Positions 1-10,278 are shown, numbered from the stretch's first letter. The stretch is DNA of 32,066 bases from Actinomycetota bacterium (GCA_030838265.1 JAUTXA010000063.1:1-32066); one strand, 5' to 3'. The notes: generated by a model from the letters alone, not told the origin. Numbers and translations: made by a program.

Positions 1-113
1 TCGGTCTCGTAGACCGGCGACACGGCGACGACGTCAGGGAGGGCGTCGATGGCGGCTCGCAGGTGGATCCGTCGGTCACCGAGGTTCGACCCCAGGCCGA
101 CGAAGGCGCGCAC
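1..113 (-). CDS. folK: 2-amino-4-hydroxy-6-hydroxymethyldihydropteridine pyrophosphokinase, N-terminal part (truncated by window edge)
   Basis: Reverse strand reads V-RAFVGLGSNLGDRRIHLRAAIDALPDVVAVSPVYET from a GTG at 113; GLGSNLGDR is the HPPK N-terminal signature; next to folB/folP. Confidence 0.9.
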   Translation of the reverse strand, partial: MRAFVGLGSNLGDRRIHLRAAIDALPDVVAVSPVYET

Positions 114-117
114 CGCC

Positions 118-480
118 TTAGGGGCGCCGGATGGTCACGGCCACGGCATCGACGTCGAGCGGGATCGGAGGCCGAAGCTTGGTGACCGTCACCGTGACGG
201 CCCGCGCCCCGGCGTGGGTGAGCACAGCGGCGGCGATGCGCTCGGCCAGACGCTCCACCAGGGCGTGGTGCTCACTGGTCACGATGCGGGCCACGTCGTC
301 GGCCACCGCGCCGTAGTCGACGGTGTCGGCCAGCTCGTCGGACGCGCCGGCGACGCTGAGGTCGGCTTCGATGTCGATGTCGACTTGGAAGGGCTGGGGC
401 CGGGCCTGCTCCTCGGGCAGCACGCCATGGGTGCCGGTGGCCCGCAGGCCCCGGATGTGGATCAGGTCGCCGTCGCTCAC
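118..480 (-). CDS. folB: dihydroneopterin aldolase
   Basis: Translation VSDGDLIHIRGLRATGTHGVLPEEQARPQPFQVDIDIEADLS...DTVDYGAV...ERLAERIA is FolB-like; GTG start at 480 (the ORF track extends too far upstream). Confidence 0.93.
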   Translation of the reverse strand: MSDGDLIHIRGLRATGTHGVLPEEQARPQPFQVDIDIEADLSVAGASDELADTVDYGAVADDVARIVTSEHHALVERLAERIAAAVLTHAGARAVTVTVTKLRPPIPLDVDAVAVTIRRP

Positions 481-971
481 AGGTTCTGGCTGAGGGCGAC
501 CAGCTCGCGGCCCGGCGGGCCCATCTGCCTTCCGACGATGCGCTCGACGATGGTGATGGCCTGCGGCGGGGTCGGCAGGGCTTTGGCCCACAGCAGGTAG
601 CCCCCGACGACCCCCATGAGCCGGTCGCTGAGCTCCTCTTGGTGGACGATGAGCTTCTGGCCCTCAGCCAGCCAGTCGCGCAGGTGGGCGAACAGGTCGG
701 GCAGCACGGCCTGGACGTCGGCGTGGGGCCCGAGCGGGAAGTGGGCCCACGGCATGCCGAGCTCGTCATAGGCGTGGAGGTTGTGAGGCGACGACAGCAG
801 CGAGACGATGCGGCTGAAGCCCTGCTCCCGCAGCCAGATGATCTCCTCCTGGCGGCGCACCTTGCGGTGGTTGCGGGCGTAACCACCCGGTCGCTCGGAG
901 ATGGCGAGGCGGTCCTTGATGACCCAACAGAAGTTGCGGGGCTCGATGCCCGCCGCCCACTTGCCCCTCAT
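477..971 (-). CDS. tyrosine/dual-specificity phosphatase-like protein with degenerate P-loop (predicted pseudophosphatase)
   Basis: MRGKWAAGIEPRNFCWVIKDRLAISERPGG...KLIVHQEELSDRLMGVVGGYLLW; PTP-like layout with HQ-X5-R where HC-X5-R is expected; 4-nt overlaps with folP and folB. Confidence 0.7.
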   Translation of the reverse strand: MRGKWAAGIEPRNFCWVIKDRLAISERPGGYARNHRKVRRQEEIIWLREQGFSRIVSLLSSPHNLHAYDELGMPWAHFPLGPHADVQAVLPDLFAHLRDWLAEGQKLIVHQEELSDRLMGVVGGYLLWAKALPTPPQAITIVERIVGRQMGPPGRELVALSQNL

Positions 972-1726
972 GCCGCCACCAGCCGCATGGCCTGGACCGT
1001 GGCGGCGACGTCGTGGACGCGCACCATCGCCGCGCCGTGAGCCGCAGCCCACACGGCGACGGCCAGCGAGCCCTCGAGGCGGTCATCGACCGGGCGGCCG
1101 CCGGTGAGGGCGCCGATGAACGACTTGCGACTGGCTCCGACCAGCACCGGCCAACCTGCCGCGGCCAGCTCGCGCAACCGCCGCAGCAGCGAGAGGTTGT
1201 GAGCCGCGGTCTTGCCGAAACCGATGCCGGGGTCGACCCAGACCTCGGTGACACCGGCGGCGGCCGCCGCCTCGGCCCGCTCGACGAGGAAAGCCGTGAC
1301 TTCGCCCACCACGTCGTCGTAACGAGGCGCGGCTTGCATCGTCGTCGGGTCGCCCTGCATGTGCATGGCCACCCACCCGGCGCCGGCTTGGGCGGCCACC
1401 GGGAAGAGCGAGGCCGAGACGTCGTTGAGCAACGAGGCCCCCGCGTCGAGGGCGGCCTCGGCCACCGCCCGCTTGCGGGTGTCGATCGAGACCCGGACAC
1501 GGGGTGCCAGGGCGGTGATCACCGGGAGCACGCGGCGCAGCTCCTCATCGGCGGCCACGGGCTCGGCCCCCGGCCGGGTGGACTCGCCGCCCACGTCGAC
1601 CACGTCGGCCCCCTCGCGCACCAGCTCGAGGCCGTGCTGGACGGCGGCGTCTGGGTCGAGCCAGCGTCCCCCGTCCGAGAAGGAGTCAGGCGTGACGTTG
1701 AGCACGCCCATGACCAGGGTCGACAT
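968..1726 (-). CDS. folP: dihydropteroate synthase
   Basis: MGVLNVTPDSFSDGG, VGGESTRPGAEPV, DPGIGFGKTAAHN motifs. Confidence 0.97.
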   Translation of the reverse strand: MSTLVMGVLNVTPDSFSDGGRWLDPDAAVQHGLELVREGADVVDVGGESTRPGAEPVAADEELRRVLPVITALAPRVRVSIDTRKRAVAEAALDAGASLLNDVSASLFPVAAQAGAGWVAMHMQGDPTTMQAAPRYDDVVGEVTAFLVERAEAAAAAGVTEVWVDPGIGFGKTAAHNLSLLRRLRELAAAGWPVLVGASRKSFIGALTGGRPVDDRLEGSLAVAVWAAAHGAAMVRVHDVAATVQAMRLVAA

Positions 1727-1790
1727 GTCTGGGCCAGCGTACCGACGTCAGCCCGGGGCGGATGGGTGATCTGAGGGTATTTTTCCGCCC

Positions 1791-4337
1791 ATGCCGGACA
1801 ACAACCTCACGCGGGCCGAGGCCCGCCAACGCGCCCAGCTCCTCTCGGACGTCTCCTACGTCGTCGACCTCGACCTCACGGGCGGGCCCGAAACCTTCGG
1901 TTTCGAGACCACCATCGGGTTTCGGTGCCGCAGGCCCGGCGAGTCGACCTTTCTCGACCTGACCGCGCCCGCGGTCACCGTCATCGAGCTCAACGGCGAG
2001 ACGGTGCCAACCGACCGGTTCAACGGTCAGCGGGTCGAGCTCGAGGGGCTGGCCGCCGACAACGTCGTCCGTGTCGTCGGCGAGGGCGAGTACAGCCACA
2101 CCGGCGTCGGTCTGCACCGCTTCGTCGATCCCGTCGACGAGCAGGTCTACCTGCACACCCAGATGGAGCCCTTCGACGCGCACCGAGTCTACCCATGCTT
2201 CGACCAGCCCGATCTGAAGGCGCCGTTCACCCTGAACGTCCTCCTGCCCGAGGGTTGGACCGCCATCAGCAACGAACCGGCGATCGATGGCGACACGGGC
2301 GAGGGCAATGGCCCTGTCCGGTTCAAGACGACGGTCCCGCTCTCGACCTACGTCACCGCCCTCGTCGCCGGGCCCTTCCACCGGGTGACCAGCCGCCATG
2401 GCGATGTCGACCTCGGGTTGTTCTGCCGCCAGTCGCTGGCCGAGTTCCTCGACGACGTCGAGCTCTTCGAGCTCACGGGGCAGGGCCTCGACTACTTCAC
2501 CGCCCTGTTCGACCAGCCCTACCCCTACACCAAGTACGACCAGCTCTTCGTCCCCGAGTTCAACGCTGGCGCCATGGAGAACGCGGGCTGCGTGACCTTC
2601 AGCGAGGGCTATGTGTTTCGCTCGAAGGTGACCGACACGGCCCGCATGGGCCGGGCCGGCACCTTGCTGCACGAGATGGCCCACATGTGGTTTGGCGACC
2701 TCGTCACCATGCGCTGGTGGGACGACCTGTGGCTGAACGAGAGCTTCGCCACGTACATGGCAACGCAGGCCTCAGCGTCGGCCACCCGCTTCGGCCCCAC
2801 CAGCTGGGTCCGGTTCACCCAGGGCATCAAGACGTTCGCCTACGCCCAGGACCAGCTTCCCTCGACCCACCCGATCTCGGCCGACATCGTCGACACCGAT
2901 GCCGTGCGCGTGCACTTCGACGGCATCACCTACATGAAGGGCGCGTCGGTGCTGCGCCAGCTCATCGCCTGGGTGGGTGACGAAGGCTTCACCTCTGGCA
3001 TTCGCTCCTACTTCAAGCGGCACGGAGGGGGCAACGCCGAGCTCACCGACTTCCTCGCCGCCCTCGAAGAGGGATCCGGTCGACAGCTCGCGGCCTGGTC
3101 GAAGGAGTGGCTCGAGACCGCCGGGGTCAACACCATGCGGGTCGAGCTGGCCGTCGACGACGCGACCGACACCTACACGGGGGTGACCCTGTTGCAGGAG
3201 GCACCTGCGGACCACCCCACCCTTCGGTCACACCGGTTGGCGGTCGGCCTGTATCGCCACGAGGGCGGGAGGCTGACCCGCACGCGCCGCGTCGAGCTCG
3301 ACGCCATCGGGGCCCGCACCGACGTGACCGACCTGGTGGGCGAGTCCGTCCCCGACCTGCTCCTGATCAACGACGACGACCTGGCCTACACCAAGGTGCG
3401 CCTCGATGCGCGCTCGGTGGCCACCCTCGTCGACCACTTGAGCGACCTCGACGATCCGTTGGCGCGAGCCCTGTGCTGGAACGCCCTGTGGGACATGGTG
3501 CGCGACGCCGAGCTGGCCGCTCGTCGCTTTGTGGAGATCGTGGCCGCCCACGCACCGCTCGAGACCGAGCTCGCCACCATGCAGCAGCTGCTGGGCCAGG
3601 CCCAGAGCGCCATATCGCAGTACAGCGACCCCGCTCACCGGGCCGCCTTGCACCGCCGGCTGGGTGAGGTGGCGCGCCGGTTCCTCGCCCTGGCCGAGCC
3701 CGGGAGCGATCGCCAGCTCACCTTCGCTCACCTGATGGTCGCCACCGCCGACACGGCCGACGAGCTGGCCCAGCTGCGCCGCTTGCTCGATGGCGACGAG
3801 ACGATCGAGGGTCTGGCCATCGACACCGACTTCCGCTGGTCGCTCGTCGGCCAGCTGGCCCGCAAGGGAGCGGGCGACGCCGCCCTCATCGATGCCGAGG
3901 CGGAGCGGGACCCGACCGACATCGGGAAGCGCCGGCGACTCGGGGCGTTGGCCGCACGGCCCGACGCCGAGAGCAAGGCCGCCGCTTGGAAGCAGCTCCT
4001 CGACGATCGTGACCTTCCCCTGCAGTCGATGGGCGCCATCGCCGGCGGGTTCAAGGACTTCGACCAGGAGGAGTGGCTCGCTCCCTACACGTCGCGCTAC
4101 CCCGAGGTGCTGGGAGCCATCTGGGACGAGCGGTCAGACGAAGAGGCCGGGCTGCTGACCGGTGCCCTCTTCCCCAACTGGTCGAAGGACGAGCGCACCC
4201 TGGCCGCGGCCGACGCCGCCCTGGCCATCGAGAGCATCCCCCCTCACGGAAAGCGCACCATCGGCGAGATCAAGGACACCGTCGAGCGAGCCATGCGGGC
4301 CCAGGCCTGCGACCGGGCCGAAGGGGGCAACGAGTAG
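1791..4337 (+). CDS. pepN: M1 family aminopeptidase N
   Basis: 848 aa with GAMENAG motif and zinc site HEMAHMWFGDLVTMRWWDDLWLNE; ERAP-like C-terminal region. Confidence 0.95.
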   Translation: MPDNNLTRAEARQRAQLLSDVSYVVDLDLTGGPETFGFETTIGFRCRRPGESTFLDLTAPAVTVIELNGETVPTDRFNGQRVELEGLAADNVVRVVGEGEYSHTGVGLHRFVDPVDEQVYLHTQMEPFDAHRVYPCFDQPDLKAPFTLNVLLPEGWTAISNEPAIDGDTGEGNGPVRFKTTVPLSTYVTALVAGPFHRVTSRHGDVDLGLFCRQSLAEFLDDVELFELTGQGLDYFTALFDQPYPYTKYDQLFVPEFNAGAMENAGCVTFSEGYVFRSKVTDTARMGRAGTLLHEMAHMWFGDLVTMRWWDDLWLNESFATYMATQASASATRFGPTSWVRFTQGIKTFAYAQDQLPSTHPISADIVDTDAVRVHFDGITYMKGASVLRQLIAWVGDEGFTSGIRSYFKRHGGGNAELTDFLAALEEGSGRQLAAWSKEWLETAGVNTMRVELAVDDATDTYTGVTLLQEAPADHPTLRSHRLAVGLYRHEGGRLTRTRRVELDAIGARTDVTDLVGESVPDLLLINDDDLAYTKVRLDARSVATLVDHLSDLDDPLARALCWNALWDMVRDAELAARRFVEIVAAHAPLETELATMQQLLGQAQSAISQYSDPAHRAALHRRLGEVARRFLALAEPGSDRQLTFAHLMVATADTADELAQLRRLLDGDETIEGLAIDTDFRWSLVGQLARKGAGDAALIDAEAERDPTDIGKRRRLGALAARPDAESKAAAWKQLLDDRDLPLQSMGAIAGGFKDFDQEEWLAPYTSRYPEVLGAIWDERSDEEAGLLTGALFPNWSKDERTLAAADAALAIESIPPHGKRTIGEIKDTVERAMRAQACDRAEGGNE

Positions 4338-4340
4338 GTC

Positions 4341-4922
4341 TTAGCCCCGGGCGTTGATGAAGGCCATGGCTTCGGCCCGGGTGGCGGGGCTGTCGCGGAA
4401 GAGACCGCGGACGGCCGAGGTGACGGTGACGGCACCGGGCTTCTGGACGCCCCGCATCGACATGCAGAGATGCTCAGCCTCGATGACCACGAGGACGCCG
4501 CGAGGGGCGAGGACTCGCTCGACCTCATCGGCGATCTGGGTGGTGAGGCGCTCCTGCACCTGGGGACGACGGGCCACGCAGTCGACCAGGCGGGCCAGCT
4601 TCGACAGCCCGGTGATGCGGCCATCGTCGTTCGGGATGTAGGCCACGTGGGCCCGTCCGAAGAAGGGCACGAGGTGGTGCTCGCACATGCTGTGCATGTC
4701 GATGTCTCGGACCATCACCATCTCGTCGTGGCCAGCATCGAACGTGACGTTCAGCACCGACCCGGGATCGGCGTTGAGGCCGCGAAAGATCTCGGCGTAC
4801 ATGGCTGCCACCCGCTCAGGCGTGCGCTGGAGGCCGTCCCGATCGGGATCCTCGCCGATGGCCTCGAGGATCTCGCGGACGGCCTTCTCGATGCGCCCGA
4901 GGTCGAAGGCCTCGCCGCTCAC
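4341..4922 (-). CDS. folE: GTP cyclohydrolase I
   Basis: [55 protein letters not shown] start at 4922 overlapping the ftsH stop. Confidence 0.96.
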   Translation of the reverse strand: MSGEAFDLGRIEKAVREILEAIGEDPDRDGLQRTPERVAAMYAEIFRGLNADPGSVLNVTFDAGHDEMVMVRDIDMHSMCEHHLVPFFGRAHVAYIPNDDGRITGLSKLARLVDCVARRPQVQERLTTQIADEVERVLAPRGVLVVIEAEHLCMSMRGVQKPGAVTVTSAVRGLFRDSPATRAEAMAFINARG

Positions 4923-6835
4923 GACTCTCGCGACGACCGGGCGGTGGCCGTCCGCGAGGCCCGTCGCCGCGTGCCGGTACCGGCGGTCGGGTTGGCGTTG
5001 GCGGCCCGCCCGTTGCCCTTGCCCGACCAAGGAGCCAGCTCGCCGATGATGGTCATGAGGTCAGCGGTGTCGAGCGTCTCCTTCTCGACCAAGGCTGCAG
5101 CCAGGGTGTCGAGGGTCTCGCGGTGGGCGCGCAGGATGGCCATGGCCTCGGCCTGGCACTGCTCGATGATGAGGCGCACCTCGGAATCGATGCGCCCCGC
5201 CACCTCGTCGGAGTAGTTGGCCTGATGCCCGAAGTCGCGGCCCAGGAAGACTTCGCCGTTCTTCTGCCCCAGCTGCTGGGGCCCGAGCAGGTCGCTCATG
5301 CCGTACTCGGTGACCATGGCCCGGGCGATCTCGGTGACCTTCTCGATGTCGTTGGCCGCGCCGGTGGTGATCTCGTCGAACACGAGCGACTCGGCGACCC
5401 GGCCGCCGAGGGCCATGGTCATCATGGCCATCAGCTCGCTGCGGGTGTGGGTGTACTTGTCTTCGGGGAGCGACCAGGTGAGGCCGAGGGCGCGGCCGCG
5501 GGCGACGATCGACACCTTGTGGACAGGGTCGGCGTGGGGCAGGACGTGGCCGACGAGGGTGTGGCCGCCTTCGTGGTAGGCGGTGACCAGCTTCTCCTTC
5601 TCGCTCATCACCCGGGTGCGGCGCTCGGGACCGGCCACCACTCGGTCGATGGCCTCCTCGAGCTGCATCATGCCGATCTGCTTGAAGCTGTGGCGAGCGG
5701 CGAGGAGGGCGGCCTCGTTCATCAGGTTGGCCAGGTCGGCGCCGGTGAAGCCCGGAGTCCGCTTGGCCAGCACGTCGAGGTCGACGCCCTCGGCCAGGGG
5801 CTTGCCCTTGGCGTGCACGTCGAGGATCTTGCGCCGCCCGATCATGTCGGGACGGTCGACGACGATCTGGCGGTCGAAGCGACCGGGGCGAAGCAAGGCG
5901 GGGTCGAGGATGTCGGGTCGGTTGGTGGCGGCGATGAGGATGACGCCGGTCGTCATGTCGAACCCGTCCATTTCGACGAGGAGCTGGTTGAGGGTCTGCT
6001 CCCGCTCGTCGTGACCGCCGCCGAGGCCGGCGCCGCGGTGGCGGCCGACGGCGTCGATCTCGTCCATGAAGATGATGGCGGGCGCCGCGTTCTTGGCCTG
6101 CTCGAACAAGTCGCGCACCCGACTGGCCCCGACGCCCACGAACATCTCGACGAAGTCAGATCCTGAGATCGAGAAGAAGGGGACCCCGGCCTCGCCGGCC
6201 ACGGCCCGGGCCAGCAGGGTCTTGCCGGTGCCGGGCGGACCGTAGAGCAGCACGCCCTTGGGGATCCTCGCCCCCAGGGCCTGGAACCGGGCCGGGTTCT
6301 CGAGGAACTCCTTGATCTCCTCGAGCTCGGCCACCGCCTCGTCGGAGCCGGCCACATCGGCGAAGGTGACCTTGGGCTGATCCTTGGTCATGACCTTGGC
6401 CTTGGCCTTGCCGAACTGCATCACCCGGTTCCCGCCGCCCTGCATGGCGTTCATGATGATGAAGAAGAAGACGAGGAGCAGGGCGAAGGGCAGGATGTTG
6501 AGCACCAGCGACAGCCACGGGTTGCCGTGCGGCGATTTGGTGTCGAAGGGGATGTTGGTGGCCTTGATCTCGGCGGTCAGCTCGTCGCCGTACTCGGCCA
6601 GGTAGTGGGCCTCGAACTTCCGGATCGAACCGTGGGAGCGGTACTGACCCTGGATCTTGTTGTCGCCGTCGATGAGCTCGACCGAGGTCACCTGGCGCTC
6701 GGCCAGCTTGGTCTCGAAGGCGCGGAGGCTGAGCTTGTCAGGCGTGCGGCCGCCGCTCCAGAGGGTGCTGGCGACGGCGAGGACGATGAGGGCGAGCACC
6801 ACGTAGGTGATGGCGCTGCGAAGGATCTTTCTCAC
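4919..6835 (-). CDS. ftsH: ATP-dependent zinc metalloprotease FtsH
   Basis: Two N-terminal TM segments, AAA Walker [12 protein letters not shown] region, zinc site HEGGH; likely GTG start at 6835 ([14 protein letters not shown]). Confidence 0.96.
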   Translation of the reverse strand: MRKILRSAITYVVLALIVLAVASTLWSGGRTPDKLSLRAFETKLAERQVTSVELIDGDNKIQGQYRSHGSIRKFEAHYLAEYGDELTAEIKATNIPFDTKSPHGNPWLSLVLNILPFALLLVFFFIIMNAMQGGGNRVMQFGKAKAKVMTKDQPKVTFADVAGSDEAVAELEEIKEFLENPARFQALGARIPKGVLLYGPPGTGKTLLARAVAGEAGVPFFSISGSDFVEMFVGVGASRVRDLFEQAKNAAPAIIFMDEIDAVGRHRGAGLGGGHDEREQTLNQLLVEMDGFDMTTGVILIAATNRPDILDPALLRPGRFDRQIVVDRPDMIGRRKILDVHAKGKPLAEGVDLDVLAKRTPGFTGADLANLMNEAALLAARHSFKQIGMMQLEEAIDRVVAGPERRTRVMSEKEKLVTAYHEGGHTLVGHVLPHADPVHKVSIVARGRALGLTWSLPEDKYTHTRSELMAMMTMALGGRVAESLVFDEITTGAANDIEKVTEIARAMVTEYGMSDLLGPQQLGQKNGEVFLGRDFGHQANYSDEVAGRIDSEVRLIIEQCQAEAMAILRAHRETLDTLAAALVEKETLDTADLMTIIGELAPWSGKGNGRAANANPTAGTGTRRRASRTATARSSRES

Positions 6836-6851
6836 GATCCCCTCAGGGTAC

Positions 6852-7388
6852 TTAGGCGTCGCTGCCTTCGTACACGCAGACAAAAGGCAGATTCCGGTAC
6901 CGCTCCTTCACGTCGAGGCCATACCCGACTACGAACTTCGGGGGGATCCGGAATCCGACGTACCGCAGGTCGGGGTCCTGGCGCTGGAGGCCCTCTTTCA
7001 CCAGCAGGGCGCACACCTCGAGGCTGGCCGGCTGGCGGGCCTCGAGGTTGCGACGGAGGTAGGCCAGGGTGAGGCCGCTGTCGACGATGTCCTCGACGAT
7101 CAGGACGTGGCGGTCCGAAAGGTCGAGGTCGAGATCCTTCACGATGCGGACCACGCCGCTCGTCTTGGTCGCGCTGCCGTAGGACGAGACAGCCATGAAG
7201 TCGAACTCGACCGGGAGGCTGATGTTGCGAGCCAGATCGCTCATGAACACGAAGGCGCCTTTGAGCACACCGACCAGCAGCGGGGGCCGGCCCTCGTAGT
7301 CGGCCGTGATCTCGTGGCCGAGCTCGACGATCCGCTGTTGCAGGGTGTCGGCAGGGACGACGATCTCGCCCAGGTCCCGATCGTCCAC
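6852..7388 (-). CDS. hpt: hypoxanthine phosphoribosyltransferase
   Basis: [16 protein letters not shown] and PRPP motif [14 protein letters not shown]; next to tilS and ftsH. Confidence 0.95.
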   Translation of the reverse strand: MDDRDLGEIVVPADTLQQRIVELGHEITADYEGRPPLLVGVLKGAFVFMSDLARNISLPVEFDFMAVSSYGSATKTSGVVRIVKDLDLDLSDRHVLIVEDIVDSGLTLAYLRRNLEARQPASLEVCALLVKEGLQRQDPDLRYVGFRIPPKFVVGYGLDVKERYRNLPFVCVYEGSDA

Positions 7389-7397
7389 GAGCAGACT

Positions 7398-8270
7398 CTA
7401 AGCGGGCTCGACCCGGAGCCGTCCACCCGAGCGGGCGACCCGTCCGACGGCTGTGATCTCGCATGCCGTCACTTCGCCCCGGGCCACGGCCAGAACGCGC
7501 TCGACGGCGTCGGCGCCGACCGGGTGCTCGCCGGCCAGCCAGAGTCGAACGGCGCGGCGGGCCAGGGCGACGGGGGCCGCGGCCAGGGCCCGGGCGTCGG
7601 TCGGGTCGATGTCGCGGGCTAGGGCGTCGAGGAGCTCGGCGTCGTCGCGCAACAGCCCGGCTTGGCGGGCGACCACGGCGCCGACGTCCCTTCCCGCCAC
7701 GTCGTCGAGCAACGGCATGACCTCGGCGCGCACCCGGTTGCGGCGAAAGGCGGGATCGGCGTTGGACGGGTCCTCGACCGGTTGCAAGTCGAGGGCGGCG
7801 CAGAGATGACGAGTGTCGGCGCGGCGCAGGGCGAGCAGCGGATGGCGCGGACCGGGGCGCATCCCGGCCAGGCCGTCGAGGGCGGCACCCCGCATCAGGT
7901 TGAGGAGCACGGTCTCGGCCTGATCGTCGGCGGTGTGGCCGGTGACGACGTCGGTGGGCAGGGCGGCATAACGGGCGGCGCGGGCCCGAGCTTCGAGGTT
8001 GGGGCCGGGCTCGACAGTGACGACGACGGCGTCGAAGGCGGCATCGAAGCGAGCGGCGGCGGCGGCCACGACACCAGCCTCGTCGTCTCCTGTCGGCCTC
8101 AGGCCATGGTCGACGTGGACGGCGGTGACCTGGCACCCGGCGCTGACGGCCAGGACGAGGAGGGCGAGCGAGTCGGCGCCCCCCGACACGGCGCACGTCA
8201 CCGCGGATCCGGCCGGAGCGAAGGTGCAGCGGGTGAGGAGGGGGCCCACCAGCTCGGCGGGCGCCGCCAT
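7398..8270 (-). CDS. tilS: tRNA(Ile)-lysidine synthase
   Basis: SGGADSLALL PP-loop, HVDHGLRP, HTADDQAETVLLNLMRG. Confidence 0.95.
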   Translation of the reverse strand: MAAPAELVGPLLTRCTFAPAGSAVTCAVSGGADSLALLVLAVSAGCQVTAVHVDHGLRPTGDDEAGVVAAAAARFDAAFDAVVVTVEPGPNLEARARAARYAALPTDVVTGHTADDQAETVLLNLMRGAALDGLAGMRPGPRHPLLALRRADTRHLCAALDLQPVEDPSNADPAFRRNRVRAEVMPLLDDVAGRDVGAVVARQAGLLRDDAELLDALARDIDPTDARALAAAPVALARRAVRLWLAGEHPVGADAVERVLAVARGEVTACEITAVGRVARSGGRLRVEPA

Positions 8271-8274
8271 CGGG

Positions 8275-9033
8275 TTAGCGAGGAACGTCGCGGAGGGCCC
8301 CCTGGCGCGCCAGGTTGACCAGCTCCGGGACGGAGCGGACGCCGAGCTTGCGGGCGATGCGACGCAGGCTGGCGTAAACGTTCGAGCGGCTCACCGACAG
8401 CTGCTCGGCGGCCTCCCGGACGGTGGGAGTCGACGCCACGACCTCAAGCAGCTCGCACTGCTTGTCGGAGAGCTTCTCCATGTCGGTGGCGGCCACGGGC
8501 GGGGGGCGGGGCGGGGGCGGCTGATCGTCGGGCAGGTGCTCGAGGCGGGTGAGCTTGGGTCGGGCTGCGGCCGACGCTTCGCCCAAACCCTCACCCTTCT
8601 CGACGCGCGCCAGCTGCTCGAGCGAGGTCCGTTGCACCTTGCGGCGTCGGGCCGGCTCGGGCTCACCCTCGAGCGAGAGGACGATCTCGTCGCGCAGCTC
8701 CTGCATCGAGAACGGCTTGGTGATGTAGCGGATGGCGCCCTCGATGCCGCCCCGGATGCGGTCGAGGTCTTCGGTGCGGGCCGTCAGCATGAGCACGGGG
8801 ATGGAGGACACCCGGAGATCGGCCTGGCTCTTCAGCCAGCTCAGGACCTCCCAGCCGTCCATGCCGGGCATCATCACATCGAGGACGATCACGTCGGGCG
8901 GCGCCTCTTGCACCGCCTTCAGCCCCGCCGGTCCGTCGTGCGCGGAGATCACCTCGTGTCCATCGAGTTCGAGGTTGATGCGCACAAGCTCCCGGATGTC
9001 GGGCTCGTCGTCGACCACCAAGACGGTTGCCAT
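8275..9033 (-). CDS. response regulator, N-terminal receiver domain plus C-terminal LuxR-like HTH
   Basis: VLVVDDEPDIRELVRINLELDGHEV...VIVLDVMMPGMDGWEVL...YITKPFSM; C-terminal VREAAEQLSVSRSNVYASLRRIARKLGV. Confidence 0.88.
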   Translation of the reverse strand: MATVLVVDDEPDIRELVRINLELDGHEVISAHDGPAGLKAVQEAPPDVIVLDVMMPGMDGWEVLSWLKSQADLRVSSIPVLMLTARTEDLDRIRGGIEGAIRYITKPFSMQELRDEIVLSLEGEPEPARRRKVQRTSLEQLARVEKGEGLGEASAAARPKLTRLEHLPDDQPPPPRPPPVAATDMEKLSDKQCELLEVVASTPTVREAAEQLSVSRSNVYASLRRIARKLGVRSVPELVNLARQGALRDVPR

Positions 9034-9047
9034 CGTCTGGCTTCAGG

Positions 9048-10121
9048 CTAGCGAGCCGCCGCCATGCCGGACCGGATGCGCTGGATCCACGCCTGAGGTT
9101 CGCGGATCTCGGCCGCCGTCGGGAGGGCTTCGGGCCCCCGCCAGGCCTCGTCGAGCAGGGCCGGGCCACCCTCGGCCTCGACCGCCTCGATGAACTTCTC
9201 ACCCTGCTCGTACTGGCGCATCTTGGCCTCGAGCCCGACCATCTTCTGCAGGAACGCGGCCGGTGGCGACGCGTTCTTGCGCCGCTCCCGCAGGACGCGG
9301 GCGAAGCGGTCGGCGCTGGGGATGCGTTCGGCGCCGGCCCGATCCATGGTGACGTCGCCGTGGCCTTCGAGCAGGCTCATGAGTCCTTGCACCTTCTGGA
9401 GGACCTCGTGCTGCTCGGGACTGGCGAGGAGGGCGACGAGGCCGCCTTCGTCTAGGGGGTTGCGCCCGGCCCGGACCTCGTCGACCGCCCGCCTGATGGC
9501 TTCGAGGAAGCGCTTAGGGTCAGGGTCGATGCCGCTGAGCGAGGCCTCGACCAGCGACCGGAAGTAGTCGCCCATCCACGGGATGCCGGTGAACTGGGCC
9601 CGGTGCGTCACCTCGTGCAGCGCCAGCCACAGCCGGAACTCGCGAGGCGGGAAGGCGAAGCGCTTCTCGAGGGCGAGGATGTTCGGGCCCACGTAGTAGA
9701 CGAGGTCCTGCTCCTCAGGCGACTCGTCTTCGATGAGGAGGAGGTCGTACTGCCCGAGGACACGGGTCGACATCCAACCGAGCATCGTCCCTAGCTGGGC
9801 ACCTGCGATCGCCCGACCGACGGGAGCGATGGGGGTGGCGTCCATGCGAGGGCCGAGCTTGTCGGTGACGGGCTTCAGCAGGCGACGGAACGAGGCGATG
9901 TTCGCCCGCACCCAACCGGCCCGGTCGGTCACTCGCGCCCGAGCCGGGCCTTGGAGCGACCGCAGTCCGGTGGCCGCTCCCACCAGCTGCTCGGCCTCGG
10001 CCGTCAGCTCGTCGAAGTCGGGCTGGAGGGTGGCGTAGTGGTACGACTCGGCGAAGGGCTCCCTCCCCGCCACCTTGACCGCCACCTTCTCGGCCAGCTC
10101 CCACGAGACGGGGTCGGCCAC
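9048..10121 (-). CDS. DUF2342-type zinc metalloprotease-like / F420 biosynthesis-associated protein
   Basis: LALHEVTHRAQFTGIPWMGDYFRSLV motif typical of the actinobacterial DUF2342 family. Confidence 0.75.
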   Translation of the reverse strand: MADPVSWELAEKVAVKVAGREPFAESYHYATLQPDFDELTAEAEQLVGAATGLRSLQGPARARVTDRAGWVRANIASFRRLLKPVTDKLGPRMDATPIAPVGRAIAGAQLGTMLGWMSTRVLGQYDLLLIEDESPEEQDLVYYVGPNILALEKRFAFPPREFRLWLALHEVTHRAQFTGIPWMGDYFRSLVEASLSGIDPDPKRFLEAIRRAVDEVRAGRNPLDEGGLVALLASPEQHEVLQKVQGLMSLLEGHGDVTMDRAGAERIPSADRFARVLRERRKNASPPAAFLQKMVGLEAKMRQYEQGEKFIEAVEAEGGPALLDEAWRGPEALPTAAEIREPQAWIQRIRSGMAAAR

Positions 10122-10259
10122 CTACCGCCTCGGGTACTTCTGGCTGGAGACCTTGACCAGATAGCCGAGACCGACGCCGATCAGGGCCAGGACGGTGACG
10201 CCCACAAGGAGCACACCGATCCAGTAATGCCAGACCTTGGCGGCGAGGATGAAGTCCAT
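10122..10259 (-). CDS. 45-aa single-pass membrane protein
   Basis: Missing from the ORF track (below its length cutoff). Manual translation: MDFILAAKVWHYWIGVLLVGVTVLALIGVGLGYLVKVSSQKYPRR; clear TM segment, positively charged tail. Confidence 0.6.
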   Translation of the reverse strand: MDFILAAKVWHYWIGVLLVGVTVLALIGVGLGYLVKVSSQKYPRR

Positions 10260-10278
10260 GCCGCCGATGCTAGTGGGG

